Below, piece by piece: positions 24,304 to 32,728 of a stretch of DNA of 64,000 nt; position 1 is the stretch's first letter; every line of letters begins with the position of its first letter. Below the pieces are notes generated by a model. It did not search any database, was not told the DNA's origin, and saw only the letters and a program-made list of their open reading frames with translations. Made by a program: the position numbers and the translations under genes. The stretch lies in contig NZ_JBJHBQ010000005.1 in the NCBI RefSeq assembly GCF_050485565.1, positions 1-64,000 on the forward strand, read 5' to 3'. Source of the stretch: Glycocaulis sp050485565. Lineage in GTDB: Bacteria > Pseudomonadota > Alphaproteobacteria > Caulobacterales > Maricaulaceae.

Positions 24304-25347
24304 ATGTCGCCTCGCGCCCGCACGCGTCCCGCCCTTCACGCTCTGGCAATTGCCGTCGCTCTGTCAGGCACTGCAGCAGCGCAGGAAGCGCAGCTTCCCG
24401 GCATTTTGACCGAGCTGCTGGAAGCGGCCAATACGCAAGGGCGCGCAGACTTTACGCGCGCCGTTCAGCTGATCGCGCTCACCCGCCCGGCAGACGAGAT
24501 CGTACGCGCGGCAGAAGAGCTGGGACGCGGTGATGTAGCGCGCCAGGCGCTGGGTCTGGAACCGCCTCAGCTTCCCGAAGATGCGGCCATCGCTGCGGTC
24601 GAGGAGGTCGCAGAAGACGACCCGTCAGAAGCTTATACACCCAACGGGATTGTCGGTACGGTGGCTGCCGTACCGGTCGGTTTTGCCCGCACCTTTGCCT
24701 CCGGACAGCTGGAACTCTGGCAGGGCCGGGCAAGCCTTGGCATACGCTTTGACAGCGGCAACACCTCCCGCGAGGACTACACGTTCGGTCTTCAGGTGCG
24801 CCGTGAGCTGTCCGGCTGGGGCTTTCAGGGCGACATAGACTACGCCTATTCAGAGGTGAACGGCACAATCGGCCGGGATAATTTGCGCACCCGGCTGCGC
24901 GGCGAACGTGAGGCGGGGGAGCGCTTCACCTATTTTGCCGCCGCCGATTTCGAGCGCGACCGGGTTGCGAGCTATGACTGGACGGCCTTCACCGGCGTGG
25001 GTGCCGGTTACCGCGTCCTCACCCGCCCCGGCCGCACCTGGATTTTGCGGGCCGGTCCGGGTGTCCGCTTCCTGTCAGAGCCGGGCGGGGACACGCAGAC
25101 GGTAGGCGCGCTGGATCTGGGGTCGGATGTGGCCTGGCGTCTTACCGAGTCGATCAGCTTTACCTCGGAGACCGGATTGCTGGTCGCCGACACCAGCCGG
25201 TTCGACCAACTGTTCGGCCTGAATTCAGCGCTCAACGATCTGTGGTCGCTGCGCGTGCAATACCGCTATCGCTATGAATTCGAGCCCAATCCGGGTTTCG
25301 TGCACGGCGATAGCCGCACCGACATCTCCATCGTGCGCGAGTTCTAG
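24304..25347 (+). CDS. DUF481 (YdiY-like) outer-membrane beta-barrel protein
   Basis: The 347-residue protein has a signal peptide (residues 1-26, cut after AAA), a helical acidic N-terminal part to about residue 110, and a C-terminal barrel with alternating strands typical of DUF481: ASLGIRFDSGNTSREDYTFGL, ELSGWGFQGDIDYAYSEVNG, and a terminal SRTDISIVREF ending in phenylalanine for outer-membrane assembly. YdiY homologues respond to salt or alkaline conditions in some bacteria; the function is unknown. Its end lies three bases from the end of the convergent protease gene. Confidence 0.82.
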   Translation: MSPRARTRPALHALAIAVALSGTAAAQEAQLPGILTELLEAANTQGRADFTRAVQLIALTRPADEIVRAAEELGRGDVARQALGLEPPQLPEDAAIAAVEEVAEDDPSEAYTPNGIVGTVAAVPVGFARTFASGQLELWQGRASLGIRFDSGNTSREDYTFGLQVRRELSGWGFQGDIDYAYSEVNGTIGRDNLRTRLRGEREAGERFTYFAAADFERDRVASYDWTAFTGVGAGYRVLTRPGRTWILRAGPGVRFLSEPGGDTQTVGALDLGSDVAWRLTESISFTSETGLLVADTSRFDQLFGLNSALNDLWSLRVQYRYRYEFEPNPGFVHGDSRTDISIVREF

Positions 25348-25350
25348 GCG

Positions 25351-26712
25351 CTATCGCTCCGATCCGTCGTTTTCCACCTTTACAGGACGGGGCGCACCGG
25401 GCTTTCCGGGGCCTTGCGGGCGCACGCCGCCCGCACCGATACGCCCGGCTGCAAAATCATCAAGCAGATGCACCCAGCGGCTCGACCGCGAGGAGATGTA
25501 AATGAACGGGCCGTCCGGATTGCGCCGGAAGTTTGAGTCCGTAGCGATCACCTGCCACTCGCCATCCTCATACACCATGAAGGGCGAGCCGGAATCGCCC
25601 CGCGTCGTGTCACAATCATGGGAAATCGTGTCGTCCGGATAGGCCACCAGGATACGGCAATCTTCATTGCCCGAGAGGTTATCACCGGTGTCCCACGAAT
25701 ACCCCGCCTGCCAGATGCGGGCATTGCGCGCTTCGCGCTCCCCCCGGTCGGCGACGATGTCCAGCACACCGACAAAGCCCAGCTCGTCGCCAAGCGGCTG
25801 GTCAAGGCGCAACAAGGCCCAGTCCGTGCCGTCAATCTCGTCGGTCTGACTGAAGCGCTGATTGTCCCACTCCTCGTCAATCAGATGATCGACCGTGCGC
25901 GCCGTACGCGGCCCGCCGGGCAGCGCAAAGCCGGTAGTGAACACCCCGCCGGCATGAAGCTGGCCTTCCCTGTGAATGCAGTGGGCCGCCGTTGCGATCA
26001 CATTGGGCGCAACCAGCGTCGCGGTGCAGGTGCCGCCCCGGTCGGCCTGTATCGTCCCGATCACGCTCCAGGGAAATTGCGCCGTATCCATCAGCACTCG
26101 GTCATCATGGCCGAAGAAATGATCGTTGATGGTCAACGGACGGTGGCGGCCGCCACAATCGGAGCGGTCTGTGCGCGCCGGGCAACGCCCCGTACCGATG
26201 CCGGGTTCATCGCATACGCCGTCAAAGGCAAATTCGCAGCTATCATCGCGAAAGCGCAGATGGCTGACATCGCCGCAATCGGTAACGTCGGTACCTTGCG
26301 TGCAGGCTCCGGTGCCAAAGCCCGGCTCGTCGCATTCGCCATCATTGGCCCAGCGGCAGCTATCGTCTTCCTGGCCCGTGGCAATGCGCCAGCAGTCTGA
26401 ATAATCGGTGCCGGCCGGACACGCGCCCGTGCCGATACCGGGCTCGTCGCATTCCCCGTCATTGGCATGGCGGCAGCTATCATCACCGGTAAAGCCGGCA
26501 GGGCGGGCATCGCCGGGCCGCTCAGGGACGGGTTTCTGGAATTGCTGGATGATGCGCGCATAGTCGCGCGAGGTCAGGATGGTGGGGTCGGCGATTTCAG
26601 CCATATCCGTGCCGGCCGCCTGCGCCCCGGCATCTGCGCGGTCGAAATAAGCGGCAGCGCCCGCAATGGCGATTCCCGCCGCCAGCGCCAGTGCGCCCAG
26701 AAAAGCCCGCAT
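25351..26712 (-). CDS. Trypsin-like serine protease with three tandem Cys-rich repeats
   Basis: The 453-residue protein has an N-terminal hydrophobic anchor or signal (residues 2-22). Three repeats of about 39 residues follow, at 77-107, 116-146 and 156-186. Each has four cysteines with identical spacing C-7-C-9-C-8-C and the core DGxCDEPGxGTG. The S1 protease domain starts near residue 195, with the triad H244 (TAAHC), D297 (TDWALLRL) and S374 (RGDSGSP). The repeats recall calcium-binding LDL-A or Notch (LNR) modules but match neither exactly. ATG 26712 follows GAGGGG; an ATG at 26823 would place a charged segment before the signal. A Pro/Gly-rich tail ends the protein. Export and disulfide-rich structure are inferred. 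Confidence 0.88.
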   Translation of the reverse strand: MRAFLGALALAAGIAIAGAAAYFDRADAGAQAAGTDMAEIADPTILTSRDYARIIQQFQKPVPERPGDARPAGFTGDDSCRHANDGECDEPGIGTGACPAGTDYSDCWRIATGQEDDSCRWANDGECDEPGFGTGACTQGTDVTDCGDVSHLRFRDDSCEFAFDGVCDEPGIGTGRCPARTDRSDCGGRHRPLTINDHFFGHDDRVLMDTAQFPWSVIGTIQADRGGTCTATLVAPNVIATAAHCIHREGQLHAGGVFTTGFALPGGPRTARTVDHLIDEEWDNQRFSQTDEIDGTDWALLRLDQPLGDELGFVGVLDIVADRGEREARNARIWQAGYSWDTGDNLSGNEDCRILVAYPDDTISHDCDTTRGDSGSPFMVYEDGEWQVIATDSNFRRNPDGPFIYISSRSSRWVHLLDDFAAGRIGAGGVRPQGPGKPGAPRPVKVENDGSER

Positions 26713-26896
26713 ACCCTGTTTCCCCTCGAATGCCCTGAGCCGCCTCAATTCATCGCGCGCGGTCTTCACATCACATGGCTGTGCAGCCGCGTCACCTGAC
26801 CATGACTGACAGTATGGAAGCAAGCACGGTGTGTTCAGCTTGCTGAACGCCAGATGAGCGGCGGGTCCAGATGCCGTTCAGGAGGCTTCAGCGATG

Positions 26897-26960
26897 CTTG
26901 TCCTCAAGCGAGGGAGACATATCCGCCGTCGGGCCGGATTAGTTGCCTTAGAGGACAAGC
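26897..26960 (+). promoter_or_regulatory. Possible stem that masks the ribosome-binding site of the 26964 gene
   Basis: GCTTGTCCTC (26897-26906) and GAGGACAAGC (26951-26960) are perfect complements, 44 bases apart. The second arm contains the GAGGA ribosome-binding site of the gene starting at 26964. If both arms are transcribed, the leader could hide the site; the transcript start is not known. Confidence 0.35.
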
Positions 26961-26963
26961 ACC

Positions 26964-27377
26964 ATGTTCAAACCCGTTGCACTCATCCTTGCCGCCGGTC
27001 TTGGCCTTGCTGGAGTGGCCGCCAGCGCCGCCCCGGCAGAAGCCCAGCGCTGGCACCAGCCACGCGGGTGGAGCGCGCCGCAGGGCCATTTCGTTGTGAA
27101 TGCGAATGCATGCACCCCGCTGCGTCACTACCACCAGCAGCGCAGCCGGCATCACGCCCAATGGAACCGTCAGCGCAATTACGTGCTGCGCTGCCAGCCC
27201 GGCGCGTTCAACTACATCCCCACACGCGCCGAAATGCGCATGGGTGTCACGAACCGCCATGTTACGGTGAGTGAAGCGCGCTGGGATCCGCGCCGCCAGC
27301 GATTCTTTGCTGAAACGCGCTGGGGCCGCGTGCCGGTGGAGGTCATCCACGCGCCGATCATTATCGGCCGGCGCTAG
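26964..27377 (+). CDS. Small exported basic protein of unknown function
   Basis: The 137-residue product has a signal peptide with cleavage after AEA near residue 27 (LILAAGLGLAGVAASAAPAEA). The mature part is rich in His, Arg, Gln and Trp (HYHQQRSRHHAQWNRQRNYV), contains two cysteines (NACTP, LRCQP) that could pair, and ends with EVIHAPIIIGRR. No family was recognised. GAGGA lies nine bases ahead of the ATG and may be covered by a stem. The downstream gene is convergent. The composition suggests a small periplasmic or cell-surface protein. Confidence 0.75.
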   Translation: MFKPVALILAAGLGLAGVAASAAPAEAQRWHQPRGWSAPQGHFVVNANACTPLRHYHQQRSRHHAQWNRQRNYVLRCQPGAFNYIPTRAEMRMGVTNRHVTVSEARWDPRRQRFFAETRWGRVPVEVIHAPIIIGRR

Positions 27378-27390
27378 GGGCTCTACCAGC

Positions 27391-28212
27391 TCAGAGGCGT
27401 ATCTGACCCTGGATGAAGGGCCGGGCCGTGCCGTAAAGCGCGACCCGGCCATTCTCGCGTGCCTCGACCTCCAGCGCGCCGGGGCGCGGGCCGATCTGGC
27501 GGGCGGTCATGCGTGTCTTGCCAAGCTTGCCTGCCCAATACGGTGCCAGCGTGCAGTGCGCCGAGCCGGTAACCGGGTCCTCGGAAATGCCCGCAGCCGG
27601 GCAGAAGAAGCGCGAGACAAAATCGGCACTTTGCCCCCTTGCCGTAGCCAGCACATTGATACCGGACTCTTCAAGCGCCCGCAGATCGGGCTTCAGACCG
27701 GCAATGACCGCCTCGCTCTCATAGACCAGCATCATATAACGATTGCCGTGGATGCGGCTCAGATCATGGGCTTCCAGCGGGACGCCCGCACCCATCGCCT
27801 CGGCAATGCCAGGTGCCGGTCCGGCTGGCTGCCAGGCCACGGCGGGAAAATCCATCACGAACAGCCCATCGCCTGCACGCGACACCTCAAGCCGGCCCGA
27901 CAGCGTGTCAAAGCGCGCCGTATCGCCCTGTACACGGCGCTCTTCAAACAGCCAGACCGCACTGGCCAGCGTGGCATGGCCGCACAATTCCACTTCATGG
28001 CCCGGCGTGAACCAGCGCAAGGACCACAGATCACGCTCGCCGCCCACAGGCAGAAGATAGGCGGTTTCAGACAGATTGTTGGACCGCGCGATCCCCGCCA
28101 GCATCAGATCATCAAGGGGCGTTTCCAGCAGCACCACAGCCGCCGGATTGCCCGTGTGGGGTGCGTCGCCATCGGCAAAGGCGTGCAGTTCGGCGAAGGG
28201 AAGACCGGTCAT
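27391..28212 (-). CDS. PhzF-family isomerase/epimerase
   Basis: The 273-residue protein follows the PhzF fold: AELHAFADGDAPHTGNPAAVVLL at the N-terminus, NNLSETAYLLP with the catalytic Glu, FTPGHEVELCGHATLASA and the C-terminal EDPVTGSAHCTLAPYWA loop with the conserved GSA. PhzF catalyses a hydrogen shift in phenazine synthesis, but most family members act on unknown substrates. No phenazine genes lie nearby. The start overlaps the stop of the thioredoxin-like gene by four bases, indicating co-translation. Confidence 0.9.
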   Translation of the reverse strand: MTGLPFAELHAFADGDAPHTGNPAAVVLLETPLDDLMLAGIARSNNLSETAYLLPVGGERDLWSLRWFTPGHEVELCGHATLASAVWLFEERRVQGDTARFDTLSGRLEVSRAGDGLFVMDFPAVAWQPAGPAPGIAEAMGAGVPLEAHDLSRIHGNRYMMLVYESEAVIAGLKPDLRALEESGINVLATARGQSADFVSRFFCPAAGISEDPVTGSAHCTLAPYWAGKLGKTRMTARQIGPRPGALEVEARENGRVALYGTARPFIQGQIRL

Positions 28213-28751
28213 GGGCGGCGTGTCACAGCGCGGGCAGCGTCATCGGGCACCCCGGCCTCGGCATAGAGGGTCAGATAATCGAGCACGTCCTGCGCGCTGC
28301 GCTCGCGCGCTGTGCGCCATTCAGCCGACGTGCCGGTATTGATGATCTCGCCCTCTGCCGTGGTGATGATGACGGTCGGCACGCCTTCAAGCTCTTCCAG
28401 GCCAAAGCGCGCTACAACGTCCATATTGCGCTCATACCGGCCCACATCGACCGCGACGATCTCGTAGTGCGCGTCCGCATAGGCACGAATCGGCGCCAGC
28501 TCCAGCATGCCGGCAAAGATCCGGCAATCCGGGCACCAGTTTCCGCCAAACTTCACCAGCACGCGCGTGCCGCGCGCCGCTGCGCGCTCATAGGCCGCAT
28601 CCAGCGCGCCATGGGCATCCGCCTCCGCGCTATAGGGTTCGTCCACGGCTGTGATCTCAAGATCGGACAAGGCAATCTCCTCAGGCTCGGGCGAGCAGGC
28701 CAGAAGGCTGAACGCCGAAACCAGGCTTATAATCATCATCGCAGAACGCAT
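28209..28751 (-). CDS. Thioredoxin-fold lipoprotein
   Basis: The 180-residue protein has a lipoprotein signal (MIISLVSAFSLLACSPEPEE) with lipobox LLAC, then a thioredoxin fold with KFGGNWCPDCRIFAGML, a CxxC active site, and the cis-proline loop LEGVPTVIIT. It should act as a thiol reductant or oxidant at the periplasmic side of a membrane. It is the first gene of a two-gene unit with phzF. Homology to ResA-type or DUF255-like proteins is loose; the partner protein is unknown. Confidence 0.85.
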   Translation of the reverse strand: MRSAMMIISLVSAFSLLACSPEPEEIALSDLEITAVDEPYSAEADAHGALDAAYERAAARGTRVLVKFGGNWCPDCRIFAGMLELAPIRAYADAHYEIVAVDVGRYERNMDVVARFGLEELEGVPTVIITTAEGEIINTGTSAEWRTARERSAQDVLDYLTLYAEAGVPDDAARAVTRRP

Positions 28752-28848
28752 GAACCAATCCTCGCTTGCATCGCCCTACACCTAGACACGCTTCCGCTCT
28801 CTGGCGATACCCCGGCCACACTAGCCGCCCTTAACGCAGGGCGCAGTA

Positions 28849-30468
28849 TTACTGCGCCTCTTCCTCTGCCAGTGACGGCGCCTCGCCATCATGCCAGCGG
28901 GCAAGACGTTCCCGGCCATCGCGCGCAGCCTTCGCAAGGCGGCGCATCAGCTGCGCACGCGCCAGCCCGTTATCGACCGGCGCAAGCGCGGCTGAGCCTT
29001 CGGCAAGCGCTTCGAGCAACGCGGTTTTCAGCGCCTGAAACGCCGCTTCGGCATCCGGATCGGTATCGGTGAAAGCCTCCCGGTCTGCCGCCGCAGCCAG
29101 ACTGTCTCTCACCTGAGCGGACATTCTGTCCCAGAACGGTTTCAGCGCCGGACCGGTCCGGCTGGCAGGCAGAGCATGCAGCGCGGCGCTCACCGCCAGC
29201 ACCTCTTCAGCGTGATGCACCGCCCGGACCAGATCAGAGATCGCCTTGCCCGCCTCGGCCGGAAGGCTTGTCCCGGTCATAAATTCATCAAGGAAGGCGC
29301 GAATGGCCGATGTCAGTTCCAGCAGCGCCTCATGGCGATGAGACAGGCGCACACGGGCGCCGGGCGCTGCGCCCAGCCGCTCCCCCGCCAGCTCCAGCGC
29401 CAGCACATGTAAACGCCAGCACTCCAGCGCGAGGGAGCGCACCGCCAGCGCGGGCGTCTGTAGCAGATTGGAATCGAGAAATTCCGGGCGGGAGACGGCC
29501 TCGTCCGGTGTCAGGAACAGGCCCGCCAGCCAGCGCGTCAGGCGCGGGGCAAGCGGCAGGATCAGGAGGATGCCCAGAATGTTGAAGAGCGTGTGAAAGG
29601 CGGCGAGCCGCCCCGGCGTATCGTCCACCAGATGGGCACCGTCCAGCACGCCTTCAGATGCCCACAGCAGGAGCGGCAGCAAGGCCAGCGCCCCGATGGC
29701 GGTGACGGCATTGAAGGCGACATGGGCCACCGCCACGCGCTGCGCAGCGGGCGTAGCGCCGATAGCGGCAAAAAGCGCTGTCGAGGTGGTGCCGATATTG
29801 GCCCCGATCACCGCTGCTGCCGCCAGCGGCAAGGGCACGGCACCGCCCGCACTGGCCGTGAGAGTGATCGCCATCGCGGCGCTGGAAGACTGGGTGAGCG
29901 TGGTCAGCAGCGCGCCAACCAGAATGAAGAGCGGTATGGCAAATATGCCCGCATCCTCAAGATTGAGACCGGCAATCTGCGGCGCCAGGCCGGAAAACGC
30001 TTCCTGCAGCAGCCCGACGCCCAGAAAGAACAGGCCAAAGCCCGCAGCCGCCTGCGCCGCGCCGCCCAGCCGCGGGCGGGCTTTCAGCGCCAGACCCGCG
30101 ATCATACCGATACCGATCAGCGGCAGGGCGAGCGCGCCCCAGTCCAGCTTCAGCCCCACTTGCGAGACAAGCCAGCCGGTCATCGTGGTGCCGACATTGG
30201 CCCCGAACACCACCCATATGGCCTGCGCCAGTGTCAGCAAACCCGCATTCACGAAACCGATCGTGGCAACCGTGACGGCGCTGGAGGACTGGACTGCGGC
30301 CGTGATGAAGGCACCCGCCACCAGCCCTCTTGCGCGGGTGCGCGTCCATGTTCCCAGAATGGAGCGAAGCGCATCACCGGCGGCCGTTTTCAGCCCGTCG
30401 GTCATCAGCGCCATGCCCAGCAGGAACAGGCCCAGACCACCCAGCAATGGCGCGATAATGCCGATCAT
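28849..30468 (-). CDS. Na/Pi cotransporter (NptA/YjbB-like) with PhoU-like C-terminal domain
   Basis: The 539-residue protein contains two inverted Na/Pi cotransporter repeats in the first 310 residues. Each has a Q-SSSA motif: AAVQSSSAVTVATIGFVNAG in the first and TLTQSSSAAMAITLTASAGG in the second, the signature for phosphate and sodium binding. The C-terminal 200 residues are soluble helices with a PhoU-like pattern (HHAEEVLAVSAALHAL). Such proteins move phosphate with sodium, often as exporters. The gene stands alone. With phoD elsewhere in the window it points to active phosphate management. Confidence 0.9.
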   Translation of the reverse strand: MIGIIAPLLGGLGLFLLGMALMTDGLKTAAGDALRSILGTWTRTRARGLVAGAFITAAVQSSSAVTVATIGFVNAGLLTLAQAIWVVFGANVGTTMTGWLVSQVGLKLDWGALALPLIGIGMIAGLALKARPRLGGAAQAAAGFGLFFLGVGLLQEAFSGLAPQIAGLNLEDAGIFAIPLFILVGALLTTLTQSSSAAMAITLTASAGGAVPLPLAAAAVIGANIGTTSTALFAAIGATPAAQRVAVAHVAFNAVTAIGALALLPLLLWASEGVLDGAHLVDDTPGRLAAFHTLFNILGILLILPLAPRLTRWLAGLFLTPDEAVSRPEFLDSNLLQTPALAVRSLALECWRLHVLALELAGERLGAAPGARVRLSHRHEALLELTSAIRAFLDEFMTGTSLPAEAGKAISDLVRAVHHAEEVLAVSAALHALPASRTGPALKPFWDRMSAQVRDSLAAAADREAFTDTDPDAEAAFQALKTALLEALAEGSAALAPVDNGLARAQLMRRLAKAARDGRERLARWHDGEAPSLAEEEAQ

Positions 30469-30550
30469 GTCTGGCCGAACGCCTCCGCCGGATATCCTGA
30501 TACGGATGGATTAGCACCCCCCAGAGGTCAGAGGGAAGAGTGCGGGCCGG

Positions 30551-31243
30551 TCAGGCCCCCTCGCGCTCCCCGAACAGGCCAGAACCCACCCGCACCGATG
30601 TCGCGCCAAGGCGGGCGGCAAGGGCGTAGTCCGCGCTCATGCCCATGGAGAGTTTTTCAACGCCCGCCTCGCGCGCGAGCTTTGCCAGCAGCGCAAAATG
30701 AAGGCTCGCCGGTTCTTCCACCGGCGGAATGCACATCAGCCCCTCAATGCCCTGCGGCATCAGGGCGCGCATCTCGGCAACGAAGGCGGGAACATCTTTG
30801 GGCGCAATGCCGGCCTTTTGCGGCTCCTCGCCGGTATTGACCTGCACATAAAGGCGCGGGGACCGGCCTGTCTTCTCCATGGCTTTGAGAATCGCGCGGG
30901 CAAGCTTTTCGCGGTCCAGCGTCTCGATCACGTCAAAGAGACCAACCGCATCTTCAGCCTTGTTGGACTGCAGCGGGCCGATAAGGCGCAGTTCCAGGTC
31001 CGGATAGCTTGCGCGCCGGTGCTGCCAGCGGGTCATCGCCTCCTGAACCCGGTTCTCACCAAACACAAGCTGGCCTGCGTTCAACGCTTCCTCGATGCGC
31101 GCCTCTGGCTGCAGCTTGGAAACGGCGACAAGCGTCACCTCTGCGCGTCCGCGCCCGCCAGCCTTGGCAGCCCCGGCCAATTCCTCAAGGATGGCGGCGC
31201 GGCGCATCGAAATCGTGCGTGTATCTCTTGGAGTGTGTGTCAT
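30551..31243 (-). CDS. YggS/PROSC-family pyridoxal phosphate homeostasis protein
   Basis: The 230-residue TIM-barrel protein carries VTLVAVSKLQPEARIEEAL with the PLP-binding lysine, FGENRVQEA, LRLIGPLQSNKAEDAV and KLSMGMSADYALAARLGATS, then VRVGSGLFGER, all diagnostic of YggS. It binds free pyridoxal phosphate and buffers it. The ATG at 31243, with AGGTGAGG six bases ahead, shares a CATG with the ATG of the divergent ThiE-like gene. The ATG at 31255 is an alternative start with weaker support. Confidence 0.93.
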   Translation of the reverse strand: MTHTPRDTRTISMRRAAILEELAGAAKAGGRGRAEVTLVAVSKLQPEARIEEALNAGQLVFGENRVQEAMTRWQHRRASYPDLELRLIGPLQSNKAEDAVGLFDVIETLDREKLARAILKAMEKTGRSPRLYVQVNTGEEPQKAGIAPKDVPAFVAEMRALMPQGIEGLMCIPPVEEPASLHFALLAKLAREAGVEKLSMGMSADYALAARLGATSVRVGSGLFGEREGA

Positions 31244-31841
31244 GCCGGGCCTCACCTATGCGCGAAAGGGAACGCTGGCAAGCCGCAGGACAAGCGTTCT
31301 GCCGCGCCTGTTTGCTTTCACCGACCCGCAGCGCACAGCCGACCCTATGGCCTTCGCGGCGCGCCTGCCCGCCGGCACCGGCCTGATCTATCGCCATTTC
31401 GGCCGCGATGATCTCAAAGCTCTCGCCGCCCCGCTGGCAAAGCTGGCAAGGCGGCAGGACCTGGCCCTTTTCATCGCCGCCGATCCCCAGCTCGCCCTCA
31501 AGGTGGAAGCCGATGGCGTGCACTGGCCAGAGCGGCATCTGGGAGAGGTGCGCCGCTGGCGGCTCAAAGCCCCGCACCTGCTCGTTACGGCCTCCGCGCA
31601 CACGCCTGCAGCCCTTCGCCACGCGGCGAAGCTCGCCGACGGCGTATTCCTCTCGCCGGTCTTTGCCTCAAACAGTGCCAGTGCAGGCGCGCCGCTCGGC
31701 ATCATCCGGGCCTCCAGCATAGCAAGACAGGCAGCCGCGCCCGTTCTGGCGCTCGGCGGCGTGGCTCTGAGCGATCTGGCAGCACTGCAGGCGCGCGGGT
31801 TTTACGGCGCAGGCGCGGTAGACGCCTTCTCGGCGGCATAA
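31242..31841 (+). CDS. ThiE/TenI-like thiamine phosphate synthase family protein (divergent)
   Basis: The 199-residue protein looks like a ThiE/TenI TIM barrel: LFAFTDPQRTADPMAFAARL, LFIAADPQLALKVEADGVHW, LLVTASAHTPAALRHA, GVFLSPVFASNSASAGAPLG and PVLALGGV. Canonical ThiE features are altered: the HLGQxD stretch is absent and GPVFxTxTK reads SPVFASNS, so true thiamine phosphate synthesis is uncertain. GGAG lies eight bases before the ATG, which overlaps the YggS start codon on the other strand. Its last 40 bases overlap the end of the convergent epimerase-like gene. Confidence 0.72.
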   Translation: MPGLTYARKGTLASRRTSVLPRLFAFTDPQRTADPMAFAARLPAGTGLIYRHFGRDDLKALAAPLAKLARRQDLALFIAADPQLALKVEADGVHWPERHLGEVRRWRLKAPHLLVTASAHTPAALRHAAKLADGVFLSPVFASNSASAGAPLGIIRASSIARQAAAPVLALGGVALSDLAALQARGFYGAGAVDAFSAA

Positions 31842-32653
31842 ATCGCCGCCAGCCCCTCCCGGTATGACGGATAGGCGGGCCGCCAGCTTAAGACCTGCTT
31901 GGCGCGCGCGTTGGATACCCGGCGGTTTGCCGTATAGAAGCTGGCCTGCATAGGGCTCATCGCGCCCTTGTCAAAAGCTTCCTCAATGGGCGGCTCAACG
32001 CCCAGCAGGCGTGCCGCCTCTTCCACGACAACCGGCTGCGGGCAAGGATAGTCATCGGCAAGGTTGAACACCCCTGTCACCTCTGGCCGCGCCATGGCCA
32101 GCAGCAGCGCCGACACGATATCATCCACGTGGATGCGGCTGAACACCTGGCCCGGCTTGATGATGCGGCGCGCACGGCCCTCACGCAGCTTGTCGAACGT
32201 GCTGTATCCGGGGCCGTAAATGCCTGCCAGCCGGAAGATGCGCGCACCTGCCGCCTGCCAGCCTGCTTCGGCTTCCGCCCGCCAGACCGAGCGGGGCTCG
32301 ACCGGGTTGAGCCTGTCCCATTCAAAAGCCCAGCCGCCGCGCCGGTCTCCATAGACGCCGGTGGTGGAGAGATATCCCACCCAGCGCTCTTTGAGCAGAT
32401 CCGGATCGATGGACGCCAAGAAAGGATCGCCCGCCTCGCCCGGCGGCGCGCTCACCAGAATATGACTGGCATCGCGCAACGCATCGTTCAGCCCGTGGCC
32501 GCCAGCGCCGGTGAGAACAGGCGTGATCCCTTGCGCCAACAGGGCGTCCGCTTTGGCTGCATCGCGCGTGGTGGCCGCCATTTGAGCGGTTCCGGCCAGC
32601 TGGGACGCTGTTGCACGCGCGACATAGCCAAAGCCGAGGAAGAGCACATTCAT
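31802..32653 (-). CDS. NAD(P)-dependent epimerase/SDR-like protein
   Basis: The 283-residue protein begins with an atypical Rossmann motif MNVLFLGFGYVARATASQLA and contains YLSTTGVYGDRRGGWAFE, with the YxxxK lysine not obvious, and FSRIHVDDIVSALLLAMA as in extended SDRs of the YeeZ group. YeeZ-like proteins are predicted sugar-nucleotide epimerases without known substrate. ATG 32653 starts right at the Rossmann strand; ATG 32665 adds four residues. The 3' end overlaps the ThiE-like gene by 40 bases on the opposite strand. Confidence 0.85.
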   Translation of the reverse strand: MNVLFLGFGYVARATASQLAGTAQMAATTRDAAKADALLAQGITPVLTGAGGHGLNDALRDASHILVSAPPGEAGDPFLASIDPDLLKERWVGYLSTTGVYGDRRGGWAFEWDRLNPVEPRSVWRAEAEAGWQAAGARIFRLAGIYGPGYSTFDKLREGRARRIIKPGQVFSRIHVDDIVSALLLAMARPEVTGVFNLADDYPCPQPVVVEEAARLLGVEPPIEEAFDKGAMSPMQASFYTANRRVSNARAKQVLSWRPAYPSYREGLAAIYAAEKASTAPAP

Positions 32654-32728
32654 GGTATCACCCATAGACCATACCGGCTTTCGCGCGTTAGCGTGCCTGC
32701 CAGTTCAGATGCGACAGGATATAGGCCG

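Noticed and set aside
26823..26963. A second short gene from ATG 26894 upstream of the 137-residue exported protein
   Set aside because: The frame overlaps the next gene extensively, is Arg/His/Pro-rich without motif, and has the look of an out-of-frame reading.
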